From a virus: 64,000 bases of DNA. Position numbers and translations under genes: made by a program. Shown here piece after piece: positions 14,707 to 23,173 of this stretch. The notes below the pieces were generated by a model. That model worked only from the letters and a program-made list of their open reading frames with translations. It made no database searches and was not told the origin of the DNA. Location: the IMG/VR virus record IMGVR_UViG_3300025141_013863, positions 1 to 64,000 of that record. One strand, written 5' to 3'. The first letter of the stretch is position 1, and each line of letters begins with the position of its first letter.

Positions 14707-15434
14707 TGGAAGCACCCAAAGTCATTCCCGCTGAACTATATAATGCATATTCCATGAATGGTAAAATAAGCATGGGATATAACTATAGAAATGATTGCAG
14801 CGAAGAAATACAAAATGAAATAAATGCCAAATTTACTAAAGAAGAATTTGATAAGTGTATTGAGAAAATTAAAAAAAGAGAATACAACTATTATATGGAC
14901 ACTGATTATTGGCTTTATGCTGCTTTATCAGATTTCCCAATTGAAGGAAAGCATATATGTATCATAGGCTCCGCATATCCTTGGTATGAAGCCATGGCTA
15001 TCTTGTTTGGAGCAGAAAAGTGTACAGTCATAGAGTACTCTGACAGAAAAAGCTTTCACCCAAAAATAGAATATATAAAGCCATCTGAAGTAGGAGAGCA
15101 ACTATACGACGCTTGTTTTTCTATATCTTCTTTTGAGCACGATGGCCTAGGAAGATATGGCGATCCGCTAAATCCAGATGGGGATCTGGAGGCGATGAAA
15201 AATATGAAAAAAATCCTTAAAAAAGATGCACTAATATACTTGGCTGTTCCGACTGGCAATGATTGTGTTTATTTTAATGTACACAGAGTTTATGGTATAC
15301 ATAGATTTCCGTTGCTTATCGAAGGGTGGGAACAAGTAGCATTTTATGGAGTTACCGACGAAATGTTTACCAATTCGTATAATAACGCTTACGAATCCCC
15401 ATATCAGCCCGTCTGTGTGCTAAGGAACGCTTAA
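14706..15434 (+). CDS. DUF268-family protein (methyltransferase-like)
   Basis: A 242-residue protein matching the DUF268 pattern, with ACFSISSFEHDGLGRYGDPL, then MKKILKKDALIYLAVPTG and a C-terminal VYGIHRFPLLIEGWEQV. The central part, with HICIIGSAYPWYEAMA followed by KCTVIEYSD, looks like a class I SAM-binding Rossmann fold, in which the Gly-rich loop and the acidic residue after strand two bind SAM. DUF268 members often occur in surface polysaccharide gene clusters, but to my knowledge their function is not established. The start overlaps the previous stop by one base (TAATG). Confidence 0.75.
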   Translation: MEAPKVIPAELYNAYSMNGKISMGYNYRNDCSEEIQNEINAKFTKEEFDKCIEKIKKREYNYYMDTDYWLYAALSDFPIEGKHICIIGSAYPWYEAMAILFGAEKCTVIEYSDRKSFHPKIEYIKPSEVGEQLYDACFSISSFEHDGLGRYGDPLNPDGDLEAMKNMKKILKKDALIYLAVPTGNDCVYFNVHRVYGIHRFPLLIEGWEQVAFYGVTDEMFTNSYNNAYESPYQPVCVLRNA

Positions 15435-15435
15435 T

Positions 15436-16326
15436 ATGATTACATTTTCAGAACTAGGTCGCCTTGGGCGTTTAGGAAATCAATTTTTTCAATATAGTGC
15501 CCTTCGATCGTTATCGTTATATCACGGATATGCCATGGCCATTCCAAATCCTAAAGATAGAGATTGGCATGGACAAAATTGTTTATTGAATGAGTTTAAT
15601 ATTGAATGCCAATTTTTAAACGCACAGAATTCTAGCGACATAACCATGTTATATCGTGAGCCAAATCATATGAGCTTTGATCCTGAATTTTTTAATATCA
15701 AGGACAATACAAACTTGTATGGTTTTTTTCAAAGTACTTTGTATTTTAAACATTGTGAGGAGCAAATCAAAAAAGAGCTTACTCCGAAGCAACATCACCT
15801 TGATAATGCTAAAAAAGCTATTCAACACATAAAAGAAAAATATCCCAATCATGAGATAGTGTCAATTCACTTGCGTCGAGGGGATAATACAGATGGTTCA
15901 AATCCAAGCAAAGAGCTTAATGAAATGTATGGAAAAAACAATGAACTTGATCCAAACAGTTTTTATGGTAAGTATATTAATGCTGCTTTTGAACAGTTTG
16001 AAAATAAAAAAGTAAAGTACTTAGTATTTTCAGGAGGAGCAAGATTTGCCGGCAATGACAATATATCTGATATCGAATGGTGCAGACAAAATCTTAAAGG
16101 AGATAATTTTGTTTTTTCAAAAGGAAATACCGCTATAAATGATTTTTCATTGATAATGTCTTGTGATCACAACATTATAAGCCATATTAGCTCTTTTGGC
16201 TGGTGGGCCGCATATTTGAACCAAAATCAGGATAAAATCGTAGTAGCACCAGAAAAATACCACCCAGATATGCCAGAATACACCTATAGAGAGGGATTTT
16301 ATCCCGATAACTGGAGATTAGTGTGA
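15436..16326 (+). CDS. GT11-type fucosyltransferase (alpha-1,2 type)
   Basis: A 296-residue protein with the hallmark of family GT11. GRLGNQFFQY (residues 11-20) starts the N-terminal domain, IHLRRGD (144-150) is the donor-binding HxRRGD motif, and ISHISSFGWWAAYL near the C-terminus is the conserved SSFSWW-like segment. GT11 enzymes move L-fucose from GDP-fucose, usually to galactose O-2. A GDP-L-fucose synthase gene lies 2 kb downstream at 18256, so donor supply and use are encoded together. The stop overlaps the GTG start of the next gene. Confidence 0.9.
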   Translation: MITFSELGRLGRLGNQFFQYSALRSLSLYHGYAMAIPNPKDRDWHGQNCLLNEFNIECQFLNAQNSSDITMLYREPNHMSFDPEFFNIKDNTNLYGFFQSTLYFKHCEEQIKKELTPKQHHLDNAKKAIQHIKEKYPNHEIVSIHLRRGDNTDGSNPSKELNEMYGKNNELDPNSFYGKYINAAFEQFENKKVKYLVFSGGARFAGNDNISDIEWCRQNLKGDNFVFSKGNTAINDFSLIMSCDHNIISHISSFGWWAAYLNQNQDKIVVAPEKYHPDMPEYTYREGFYPDNWRLV

Positions 16327-17321
16327 GTTTTTGGAAGGATAAAAAGGTTCTTGTAACTGGTGGCGCCGGGTTCATAGGCTCAAATTTATGTAAAAATTTA
16401 GTTTTAGAGGGCTCTAATGTCGTTATAGTTGATAATTTCGAAAGAGGAAAGGTAGAATACGTTCAAGAAATCTTAGATTCTTGCAAATTGATAGAAGGCG
16501 ATCTAAAGGATGTGAGTTTTTGCGAAGAAATTTTCACTTCAGATGTTGATATTGTCATTCATATGGCATCCAAAGTGGGCGGAATTGGTCTTTATACATC
16601 ACAGCCACACACAGTAATGAGAGAAAACATGCTGATTGACTCTAATGTTTTAAAATCTGTCTTACACAACAATATTAAAAGGTATTTTTATGCTTCAAGT
16701 GCTCATATTTATCCGAAACAGCTGCAAGGTACCCCAAACTCCATAGCAATTAGAGAGTACCATGCATACCCAGCAGATCCAGAGCTGTCATATGGTTGGG
16801 CAAAATTAATTTCGGAGAAAGAAATTGAATGTGCACTAATAGAAAGACCAGATTTGTGTGTAGCAATCGCAAGATATATTGGAATTTATGGAGAAAATCA
16901 AGATTTTAATTTAGAAACAGGCTCCTGTATTCCTGTATTTACAAATCGTGCAATAAATTATCCACAGATTCCGTTTAGTGTGTGGGGCACAGGAAGAGAA
17001 ACAAGATCATATTGTTTTATTGATGATGCAATTGAATGCACGAAACTGATGATTGAAAAAATGGAAGAGAAGAATCAAGTTGGGCCCTATAATGTTGGCA
17101 AGCAAGAGCGTGTTTCAATTAAAGAACTAGCCGAAGCGGTCATAAAAACATCCGGCAAAGAAATTGATATTGAATTTGATCTAACAAAAGAGACTCTTAT
17201 ATGGGGCCAATGGTGTGATTGCAGCAAAGCAAAACAAGAAATAGGATTTGAAGCCAAAACAAGCCTACAAGAAGGCCTTAAAAGAGTTTATAATGATATA
17301 CAAGGAAGGATAAAAAAATGA
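16323..17321 (+). CDS. NAD-dependent epimerase/dehydratase, GDP-mannose 3,5-epimerase-like
   Basis: A 332-residue extended SDR that starts at GTG with a 4-base overlap (GTGA). The NAD loop is VTGGAGFIGSNL; YASSAHIYPKQL and LSYGWAKLISEKE provide the Ser and Tyr-x3-Lys catalytic residues; WGTGRETRSYCFIDD is the substrate-loop region. The wording around the active site resembles GDP-mannose 3,5-epimerase and GDP-fucose synthase, both of which act on GDP-sugars at C3 and C5. Its first seven residues (MSFWKDK) are the same as those of the GDP-fucose synthase at 18256, which suggests that the two are paralogues. Confidence 0.8.
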   Translation: MSFWKDKKVLVTGGAGFIGSNLCKNLVLEGSNVVIVDNFERGKVEYVQEILDSCKLIEGDLKDVSFCEEIFTSDVDIVIHMASKVGGIGLYTSQPHTVMRENMLIDSNVLKSVLHNNIKRYFYASSAHIYPKQLQGTPNSIAIREYHAYPADPELSYGWAKLISEKEIECALIERPDLCVAIARYIGIYGENQDFNLETGSCIPVFTNRAINYPQIPFSVWGTGRETRSYCFIDDAIECTKLMIEKMEEKNQVGPYNVGKQERVSIKELAEAVIKTSGKEIDIEFDLTKETLIWGQWCDCSKAKQEIGFEAKTSLQEGLKRVYNDIQGRIKK

Positions 17322-18247
17322 GGATTCTTATAACTGGAGGCGCCGGGTATATCGGTAGTGAACTAGTAGATCATCTTTTAAGAGATGGTCATGAAGTTAC
17401 TGCGATGGATAATTTGATGTACGATGCGACATCTTTATTGAGATATACGATTCATCCAAATTTTAATTTTATAAAAGCAGATGTTGTTAACATAGATTTA
17501 TTGAGAGAACAAGTGTCTAAGGCTGATGTTATTATTCCTTTGGCTGCTCTCGTTGGATTTCCGCTCTGTGACAGAGATAAGAGAGGCGCCGTAGAAATTA
17601 ATCATGGAGTAAATGCCTGGATTGCTAAAAATAAATCTGATGATCAGATGGTAATATATCCTTGTACTAATTCTGGCTATGGAGTTAGTGTCGACGGCTC
17701 TGTTTGTACAGAAGAGTCTCCGCTAAATCCTGTCTCATTATATGGACAGACGAAGGTCGCTGCCGAAAAAGAATATAAGAATGTTGATAATCATGTAACG
17801 TTTAGACTGGCAACAGTATTTGGCCCCGGTTCAAGAATGAGAACAGACTTGCTTGTTAATAATTTTGTTCTTAGGACTCTTCGCGATCGAGTATTGGTTC
17901 TTTATGAGTGTGAATTTATGAGAAATTATGTACACCTACAAGATGTATGTCGGGCATTTAAATATGTTATTGACAACTGGGAATCTTGTAAAAACGAAAC
18001 TTACAACGTGGGCAACGATGCAATTAATATGAATAAGCTGCAGCTTGCAAGAAAGATTGGCCAACATCTCCCACTTGAGATTATAAAAGCGGAATTTACT
18101 TCTGATCCTGATACGCGCGATTATATCGTAAGCAGCCAAAAATTTTATGATAAAGGATTTGAATGTAAGTATGATTTAGATGATGGAATACGACAACTTA
18201 TTAAAGCGTATAGCATTATTGAATCTCCATGGTACGCAAATTATTAG
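17318..18247 (+). CDS. NDP-sugar epimerase/dehydratase (extended SDR)
   Basis: A 309-residue extended SDR. RILITGGAGYIGSELVDHL is the NAD-binding start, PCTNSGYGV the equivalent of the Ser/Thr catalytic strand, and SLYGQTKVAAEKEY the Tyr-x3-Lys motif. MRNYVHLQDVCRAF is the typical substrate-domain segment. It resembles UDP-glucose 4-epimerase and related enzymes, but the sequence alone does not fix the nucleotide sugar. It sits between two GDP-sugar type SDRs with a 4-base overlap upstream. Confidence 0.85.
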   Translation: MRILITGGAGYIGSELVDHLLRDGHEVTAMDNLMYDATSLLRYTIHPNFNFIKADVVNIDLLREQVSKADVIIPLAALVGFPLCDRDKRGAVEINHGVNAWIAKNKSDDQMVIYPCTNSGYGVSVDGSVCTEESPLNPVSLYGQTKVAAEKEYKNVDNHVTFRLATVFGPGSRMRTDLLVNNFVLRTLRDRVLVLYECEFMRNYVHLQDVCRAFKYVIDNWESCKNETYNVGNDAINMNKLQLARKIGQHLPLEIIKAEFTSDPDTRDYIVSSQKFYDKGFECKYDLDDGIRQLIKAYSIIESPWYANY

Positions 18248-18255
18248 GAAAGAAA

Positions 18256-19206
18256 ATGTCATTTTGGAAAGATAAAACAGTATTAGTAACCGGCGGCCAT
18301 GGCTTTGTGGGTACTCACGTTATAAGAATGTTAAAAGAAAAAGAGGCTGCAACCATACATGCCCCATCTAGATATGATTATGATTTAACAGTTGAACAGC
18401 AGGTGCAATTAATGTTTGAGCACCTCAGACCTGATGTCGTAATTCACTTAGCAGGAAAGGTTGGTGGAATTGCCGCAAACAAGTCAGATCCGGGAACATT
18501 TTTTTATGACAACATTATGATGGGTACCCTTGTATTAGAATATGCTCGCCGCTATAATGTTCAGAAAACGGTTGCTCTAGCGGCAGGATGCGGCTATCCA
18601 TTAAATTTAGAGGTGCCATATACTGAAAATGATTTTTGGAGTGGTTTACCTCAAGAAGAATCGATGGGATATTCAATGGCAAAAAAGATGTTAATAGTAC
18701 AATCTTGGACGTACCGATTACAATATGGGTTCAACTCATCGATATTATTACCAGCAAATCTTTATGGACCTAATGATAATTTTGATCTAGAGAAGAGCCA
18801 TGTTGTTCCAGCCCTGATAAGAAAATTTTTAGATGCCAAGCAAAACAATATACCACTAGTAGAAGTGTGGGGTACAGGCGCCGCGACAAGAGAGTTTTTA
18901 TATGTAGAAGATACTGCGAAAGCTATTCTTGATGTTGCTGAAAAGTTTAATCATAGCGGTCCTTTAAATTTAGGCACGGGTGTCGAAACATCTATTAAAG
19001 TACTTGTCGAAACAATTGTAGAACTTGTTGGCTATGAAGGAGATGTAGTGTGGAACACTGATCGTCCGGACGGACAGCCTAGAAGATTTTACTGTATGGA
19101 AAGATTTAGAAAGCACATGGGATATGTTCCGAGCACACCATTAAAAGAAGGCCTACAGAAGACAATCGATTGGTACCTAAATTCGACAGATAAGAAGAGG
19201 TTGTAA
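18256..19206 (+). CDS. fcl: GDP-L-fucose synthase
   Basis: I start at the ATG at 18256 (ribosome binding site AGGAAAG), giving 316 residues, which is the usual length for Fcl/WcaG. The NAD(P) loop is VTGGHGFVGTHV; LAGKVGGIAANKSDP is typical of the family; the catalytic Tyr-x3-Lys is GYSMAKK; and ANLYGPNDNFDLEKSHVVPALI is a near-signature of GDP-fucose synthase. The enzyme epimerises GDP-4-keto-6-deoxymannose at C3 and C5 and reduces C4 to give GDP-L-fucose. The upstream enzyme GDP-mannose 4,6-dehydratase is not in the window, so its substrate must come from the host or from elsewhere in the genome. It supplies the GT11 enzyme at 15436. Confidence 0.9.
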   Translation: MSFWKDKTVLVTGGHGFVGTHVIRMLKEKEAATIHAPSRYDYDLTVEQQVQLMFEHLRPDVVIHLAGKVGGIAANKSDPGTFFYDNIMMGTLVLEYARRYNVQKTVALAAGCGYPLNLEVPYTENDFWSGLPQEESMGYSMAKKMLIVQSWTYRLQYGFNSSILLPANLYGPNDNFDLEKSHVVPALIRKFLDAKQNNIPLVEVWGTGAATREFLYVEDTAKAILDVAEKFNHSGPLNLGTGVETSIKVLVETIVELVGYEGDVVWNTDRPDGQPRRFYCMERFRKHMGYVPSTPLKEGLQKTIDWYLNSTDKKRL

Positions 19207-20232
19207 ATGAAAGTTGTATATGATTTATCGGGAGGCTACCCAGATGATATTGATCATTATTTAAAATATCATGAAATGGGTGATGATAGTGAGACCAACA
19301 TAATGTTTTTTGGATATAATGCGATAAACAATAAAGCATTAAAAGAAAAATATAAACACTATGATAGAAAGATAGCCGTTACTGGAGAGCAGCCTTGTGC
19401 ATTTTTATCAGGACAACAAGATGTAATAAATCTAAGCGCTGATGCAGATAATTATTTTGATAAGGTTTATACCATTTGTCCATACACCGCCAAATGGCTA
19501 AATGGACTACACGGTAATGAGAAGTTTGAATCAGCTATAATTCCATATAACATAAACGACATCCCTAAAAAAGAATATGAAAAAGAATTTGATGTGATAT
19601 ATTGGGGAAATATTCATTCAGAGGATCATATTGCAATAATGGATTCCTTGCCTCTTTTTAAATCTAATTTATTTACTGTGCATCCGGCACATTGGTCTGC
19701 CCCTGCTTTTAGCTATGGGGGTCGTTTTGATGAGGGCCAGCGAAATCCAGACGGCCGCCCTTATGATAGGTATGTTCCTGAAAAGTATGTGAAACTAATT
19801 TCAGGTGTTAGCACTCCACGTATTGAAATGTGGGATGTTTTAAGAAAAACAAAAATTTTTGTAGTTACAAACACGCTTTACCTCTCAGAAGCTCACACTA
19901 TGAGCGTCAAGGCGCTTCCAGCTCATAATAGCAACGAGGCTTTTTCTCATGTAGACCAGAGGATAGCGCCACAGATGAAAACAAGAGTTGTTGAGGCTGC
20001 TTTTAATAAAACACTTTCGCTTGTTAAAAAAGATCCATGGAATGTTGTTGAGCGATGGTTTGAGCCAGAAAAAGATTATCTTTATTATGAAAGCAATGAA
20101 CAATTACCGCTTCTTATAAAAGAAATATCAAACAATTGGGACAAGTATAAACAAATTACAGAAAATGCATACAACAAAGCAGTAGAAAACTATACTGCTC
20201 AAAAGCTATTTAAGAGATTTAGCGGAGAATAA
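19207..20232 (+). CDS. Probable glycosyltransferase, family not assigned
   Basis: A 341-residue protein starting at the base after the fcl stop. The fold seems to be two alternating alpha/beta domains: KVVYDLSGGY opens the first, and FDVIYWGNIHSEDHIAIMD starts the second in the manner of the donor domain of GT-B transferases. A later stretch, WDVLRKTKIFVVTN and then KTRVVEAAF, sits where GT4 enzymes have the E-containing signature. I see no clear family motif. Context among glycosyltransferases and the domain pattern are the evidence. Confidence 0.6.
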   Translation: MKVVYDLSGGYPDDIDHYLKYHEMGDDSETNIMFFGYNAINNKALKEKYKHYDRKIAVTGEQPCAFLSGQQDVINLSADADNYFDKVYTICPYTAKWLNGLHGNEKFESAIIPYNINDIPKKEYEKEFDVIYWGNIHSEDHIAIMDSLPLFKSNLFTVHPAHWSAPAFSYGGRFDEGQRNPDGRPYDRYVPEKYVKLISGVSTPRIEMWDVLRKTKIFVVTNTLYLSEAHTMSVKALPAHNSNEAFSHVDQRIAPQMKTRVVEAAFNKTLSLVKKDPWNVVERWFEPEKDYLYYESNEQLPLLIKEISNNWDKYKQITENAYNKAVENYTAQKLFKRFSGE

Positions 20233-20646
20233 ATGACAAGAAAGTACCTACCCACGCTGTCAGAATTGATAGATAGATTATCAATTGCACAACTAAAAGA
20301 AGTGTTTATTACGGAACATAAAGAGGAGTACGCAGAGGAAATTTCTGATATTCTTCATGATATTAATTTGACTTTAAAAGAAAAAGAGGTTATATTAGAT
20401 GCTGATGCTGTTAGAGCAATTGTTGTTTTGTCACAAATGAATTTGCATATTTGGCACAATGAATCAAATTACCGCAAAGGGATCAAAGATGGCAATAACT
20501 TAGAGCTTACGCACGGCTTAAATGGTATTCGCAACACTGCTAAAAACAAGATACAAGAACTTGCGGGCGGTAGAAAAGATTATAAGATTGACTGCCTTGC
20601 CGCAGAATTTAAAGATTGGGAAATAAGTTGGAAACAAGAAGATTAG
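20233..20646 (+). CDS. Hypothetical helical protein in the sugar island
   Basis: A 137-residue, mostly helical protein that begins at the base after the previous stop. The N-terminal LPTLSELIDRLSIAQLKEVF and the His/Asp-containing EISDILHDINLTL are its most distinctive parts, and the Trp/His segment NLHIWHNESNYR follows. I do not recognise a named family. Placement between a glycosyltransferase and the radical SAM gene suggests an accessory role in the same pathway. Confidence 0.7.
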   Translation: MTRKYLPTLSELIDRLSIAQLKEVFITEHKEEYAEEISDILHDINLTLKEKEVILDADAVRAIVVLSQMNLHIWHNESNYRKGIKDGNNLELTHGLNGIRNTAKNKIQELAGGRKDYKIDCLAAEFKDWEISWKQED

Positions 20647-22154
20647 ATGTCTTATTCGTACACACAAACTCTTCAAAAAAGATTTATCAAGACTTAGCAA
20701 AAGATCATTCAGCGATCGAGCCTCCTATTTGGGCGGCCATGTTAGCTAATCATTGTCGAGCTAATGGTTTTGGTGTTAATATATTAGATTGTGAAGCAGA
20801 AAGAATAGACGATGAAACGTCGGCCAATTTAATCAGTGATATGAATCCTAGAGTGGCTTGTTTTGTGGTTTATGGTCAACAGCCTAGTGCGTCTACACAG
20901 AATATGCAAGGCGCCGTGGATACTGCAAATATGTTAAAGAAGGTTGATCCTTCTATCCCTATCTTATTTGTCGGCGGCCATGTGTCGGCATTGCCCAGAG
21001 ATGTGTTGCGTAATGAGCCATCTATTGATTATATATGCCAGAATGAAGGCGTATACACTATCAGTAATTTGTTAGCAGCCCTTCAAAGTTCAAATTTTGA
21101 TCCGAGCAAAATCCGTGGCTTAGGCTACAGAGATGATTCTGGAAATCCTATCTTAAATGAAACAGAATCTATTGTTGCCAAGAAAGATCTTGCACACCAA
21201 TTGCCTGGAATGGCTTGGGATTTATTGCCTGATATTACAAAGTATAGAACAGCCGGCTGGCATTCCTGGTCTAATAATACCGAAAAAGAGCCTTTTGCTG
21301 CTTTATATACAAGCTTAGGGTGTCCCTATAGATGTTCATTTTGTATGATCAACATTATTAATCGAACTAATTCGGCCGTCAACATTGCAAGTGCTGATAG
21401 TAATATATTCAGATGGTGGGAGCCCGAATTTATTATAGGCCAATTTGATGAAATTGCCAGGATGGGTGTCAAAAATGTTAAAATTGCTGACGAGTTGTTT
21501 GTATTAAACCCTCGACATTTTATGAAAGTTTGTGAATTGCTAATTGAAAGAGACTATGGTTTTAATATTTGGGCATACTCTAGAATTGATACCTGTAAGC
21601 CTGCATATCTAGATACTTTAAAGAAAGCTGGTGTAAACTGGTTAGGTCTTGGTATTGAAAACCCCAACCAGACTTTGCGCCAGCAAATACATAAAGACAA
21701 CTACAAAGAAGTAAAGATTACTGATATCATGGATAGTATGAGAAACGCTGGTATAAATGTAGCAGCGAACTATATTTTTGGCTTACCAATGGACACAGAA
21801 GAAAGCATGCAAGGCACCCTTGATTTTGCAATGGAAAATATGTCAGAGATGGTGAATTTATATTGTGCCATGGCATACCCAGGAAGCCCACTACACCTAA
21901 CTGCAAAGAAAGAAGGCTTGATCCTTCCACAGGCTTATTCTGGTTATAGTCAACATTCTTACGATACATTAAATTTATCAAGCAACAACCTTACATCGAA
22001 ACAGATATTGGGCTTTAGAGATAAAGCATGGATGCAATATCATACGAATCCAGAGTATTTGAAGCTATTAGAAACAAAGTTTGGTACCGTGGCTCGCCAA
22101 AATGTGGAAGCCACAACAAAGATTAAATTAAAAAGAAAATTATTAGGAGATTAA
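20628..22154 (+). CDS. B12-binding-type radical SAM protein
   Basis: About 508 residues. No ATG is available near the conserved start, so I place it at the TTG at 20628; a TTG at 20616 is possible. The N-terminal domain (DVLFVHTNSSKKIY, then ACFVVYGQQPSAS and FVGGHVSALP) has the Rossmann-like fold of cobalamin-binding domains, though the classical DxHxxG is not visible. The radical SAM core has CPYRCSFC, the Cx3Cx2C motif for the 4Fe-4S cluster, and LGLGIENPN and YIFGLPMDTEESM fit the rest of the barrel. Related proteins methylate or rearrange unactivated carbons. In a sugar island it could make a C-methyl or deoxy sugar. It overlaps the previous gene by 19 bases. Confidence 0.85.
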   Translation: METRRLDVLFVHTNSSKKIYQDLAKDHSAIEPPIWAAMLANHCRANGFGVNILDCEAERIDDETSANLISDMNPRVACFVVYGQQPSASTQNMQGAVDTANMLKKVDPSIPILFVGGHVSALPRDVLRNEPSIDYICQNEGVYTISNLLAALQSSNFDPSKIRGLGYRDDSGNPILNETESIVAKKDLAHQLPGMAWDLLPDITKYRTAGWHSWSNNTEKEPFAALYTSLGCPYRCSFCMINIINRTNSAVNIASADSNIFRWWEPEFIIGQFDEIARMGVKNVKIADELFVLNPRHFMKVCELLIERDYGFNIWAYSRIDTCKPAYLDTLKKAGVNWLGLGIENPNQTLRQQIHKDNYKEVKITDIMDSMRNAGINVAANYIFGLPMDTEESMQGTLDFAMENMSEMVNLYCAMAYPGSPLHLTAKKEGLILPQAYSGYSQHSYDTLNLSSNNLTSKQILGFRDKAWMQYHTNPEYLKLLETKFGTVARQNVEATTKIKLKRKLLGD

Positions 22155-22159
22155 ATAAT

Positions 22160-23104
22160 ATGCCCGCAGACAATAAAAACAAAGTTACTGTTTTAAAACT
22201 TAGAAGACAAAAGAGAGAAGGAACAAAGACTGTGCTAGTCACAGCATATGATTATCCGCAAGCACGTATTGCTGATAATGCCGGGGTCGATGCTATTTTG
22301 GTAGGCGACTCTTTGGGAATGACAACTCTTGGCCACAAGACAACAATCCCGGTTACTATGGATGACATGATGGCGCACTGCGAAGCGGTGTCCCGTGGTT
22401 CAAAGCGTGCTTTTTTGATTGGTGATATGCCTTATATGTCGTATCAGATTTCCAACGAAGAAGCTGTTAGGAACGCCGGCAGATTTATTTGTGCTGGAAT
22501 GGATTGTGTCAAGGTCGAGGGCGCCCAAACCGAAAGAATTAAGGCTATTGCTGATTCTGGAATTATGGTAATGAGCCATTTGGGCCTCACTCCCCACACT
22601 CGCGCAAAGTTAGGCGGATATCGCGTGCAAGGCAAGACCGCAAAGCAAGCAGAAATTATTCTGGAACAGGCACTAAGGCTACAAGAAGCCGGCTGTTCTT
22701 TCTTGCTCTTAGAGGGTATGCCAAGAGAATCTGCAGCAATGATTACAGAAAGCTTAAGAATTCCTGTTTATGGTATTGGCGGCGGAGATATGGTCGATGG
22801 ACAACTTGTGATCTTTCACGATCTAACTGGATTATTTTGGGAGTTCAAGTCTAAGTTTGTCAAGAGATACTGCGAGGCCGGCCAGCTTATGCAATCTGCA
22901 CTAGAACAATATGCACAAGAAGTCAGAGAGGGCGTTTTTCCCGCAGAAGAGAATTTTTACGCCATCAGGGAAGAAGAGCTTGAAAAGCTTCTCGGAGACT
23001 CAAAGTGGAAGTATGAAACTGATCAGGGTTTTCCTACAAACCATAGCGTAACTCCAAACACCGTTACATTAAAAGAAGATCCTTATAAAAAAAAATTGTC
23101 ATGA
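22160..23104 (+). CDS. panB: Ketopantoate hydroxymethyltransferase (PanB) family protein
   Basis: A 314-residue protein that closely follows PanB. VTAYDYPQARIADNAG and ILVGDSLGM (Asp50), LIGDMPYMSY (Asp89) and KVEGA (Glu120) supply the magnesium ligands, and LLLEGMP (Glu185) supplies the catalytic Glu. SHLGLTPH and GGYRVQG are also family hallmarks. PanB uses 5,10-methylene-tetrahydrofolate to add a hydroxymethyl group to 2-ketoisovalerate on the way to pantothenate. It is about 50 residues longer than the E. coli enzyme, with an added hydrophilic C-terminal tail. The adjacent ThDP enzyme also handles 2-keto acids, so the pair may build or use a branched keto compound instead of making vitamin B5. 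Confidence 0.9.
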   Translation: MPADNKNKVTVLKLRRQKREGTKTVLVTAYDYPQARIADNAGVDAILVGDSLGMTTLGHKTTIPVTMDDMMAHCEAVSRGSKRAFLIGDMPYMSYQISNEEAVRNAGRFICAGMDCVKVEGAQTERIKAIADSGIMVMSHLGLTPHTRAKLGGYRVQGKTAKQAEIILEQALRLQEAGCSFLLLEGMPRESAAMITESLRIPVYGIGGGDMVDGQLVIFHDLTGLFWEFKSKFVKRYCEAGQLMQSALEQYAQEVREGVFPAEENFYAIREEELEKLLGDSKWKYETDQGFPTNHSVTPNTVTLKEDPYKKKLS

Positions 23105-23163
23105 CCAATGAGTTAAGACGAGAACTATTAGAAATTTTTAAAGAACCATGGTCAATACAATAA
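23101..23163 (+). CDS. 20-residue ORF coupled to panB
   Basis: An ATG at 23101 overlaps the panB stop as ATGA and opens a 20-residue frame that ends at TAA 23161-23163, ten bases before the ThDP-enzyme ATG. The peptide (MTNELRRELLEIFKEPWSIQ) is amphipathic and helical in appearance. The overlap arrangement is the same as for real genes in this operon, and it fills the only real gap here. It may be a small protein, a coupling leader for the next gene, or a remnant. Confidence 0.4.
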   Translation: MTNELRRELLEIFKEPWSIQ

Positions 23164-23173
23164 AGAGAAATAA

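Noticed and set aside
22160-23104. PanB as a DNA-base hydroxymethylase for hypermodified DNA
   Set aside because: The protein has the complete PanB active site and no likeness to thymidylate synthase-type dCMP hydroxymethylases such as T4 gp42.
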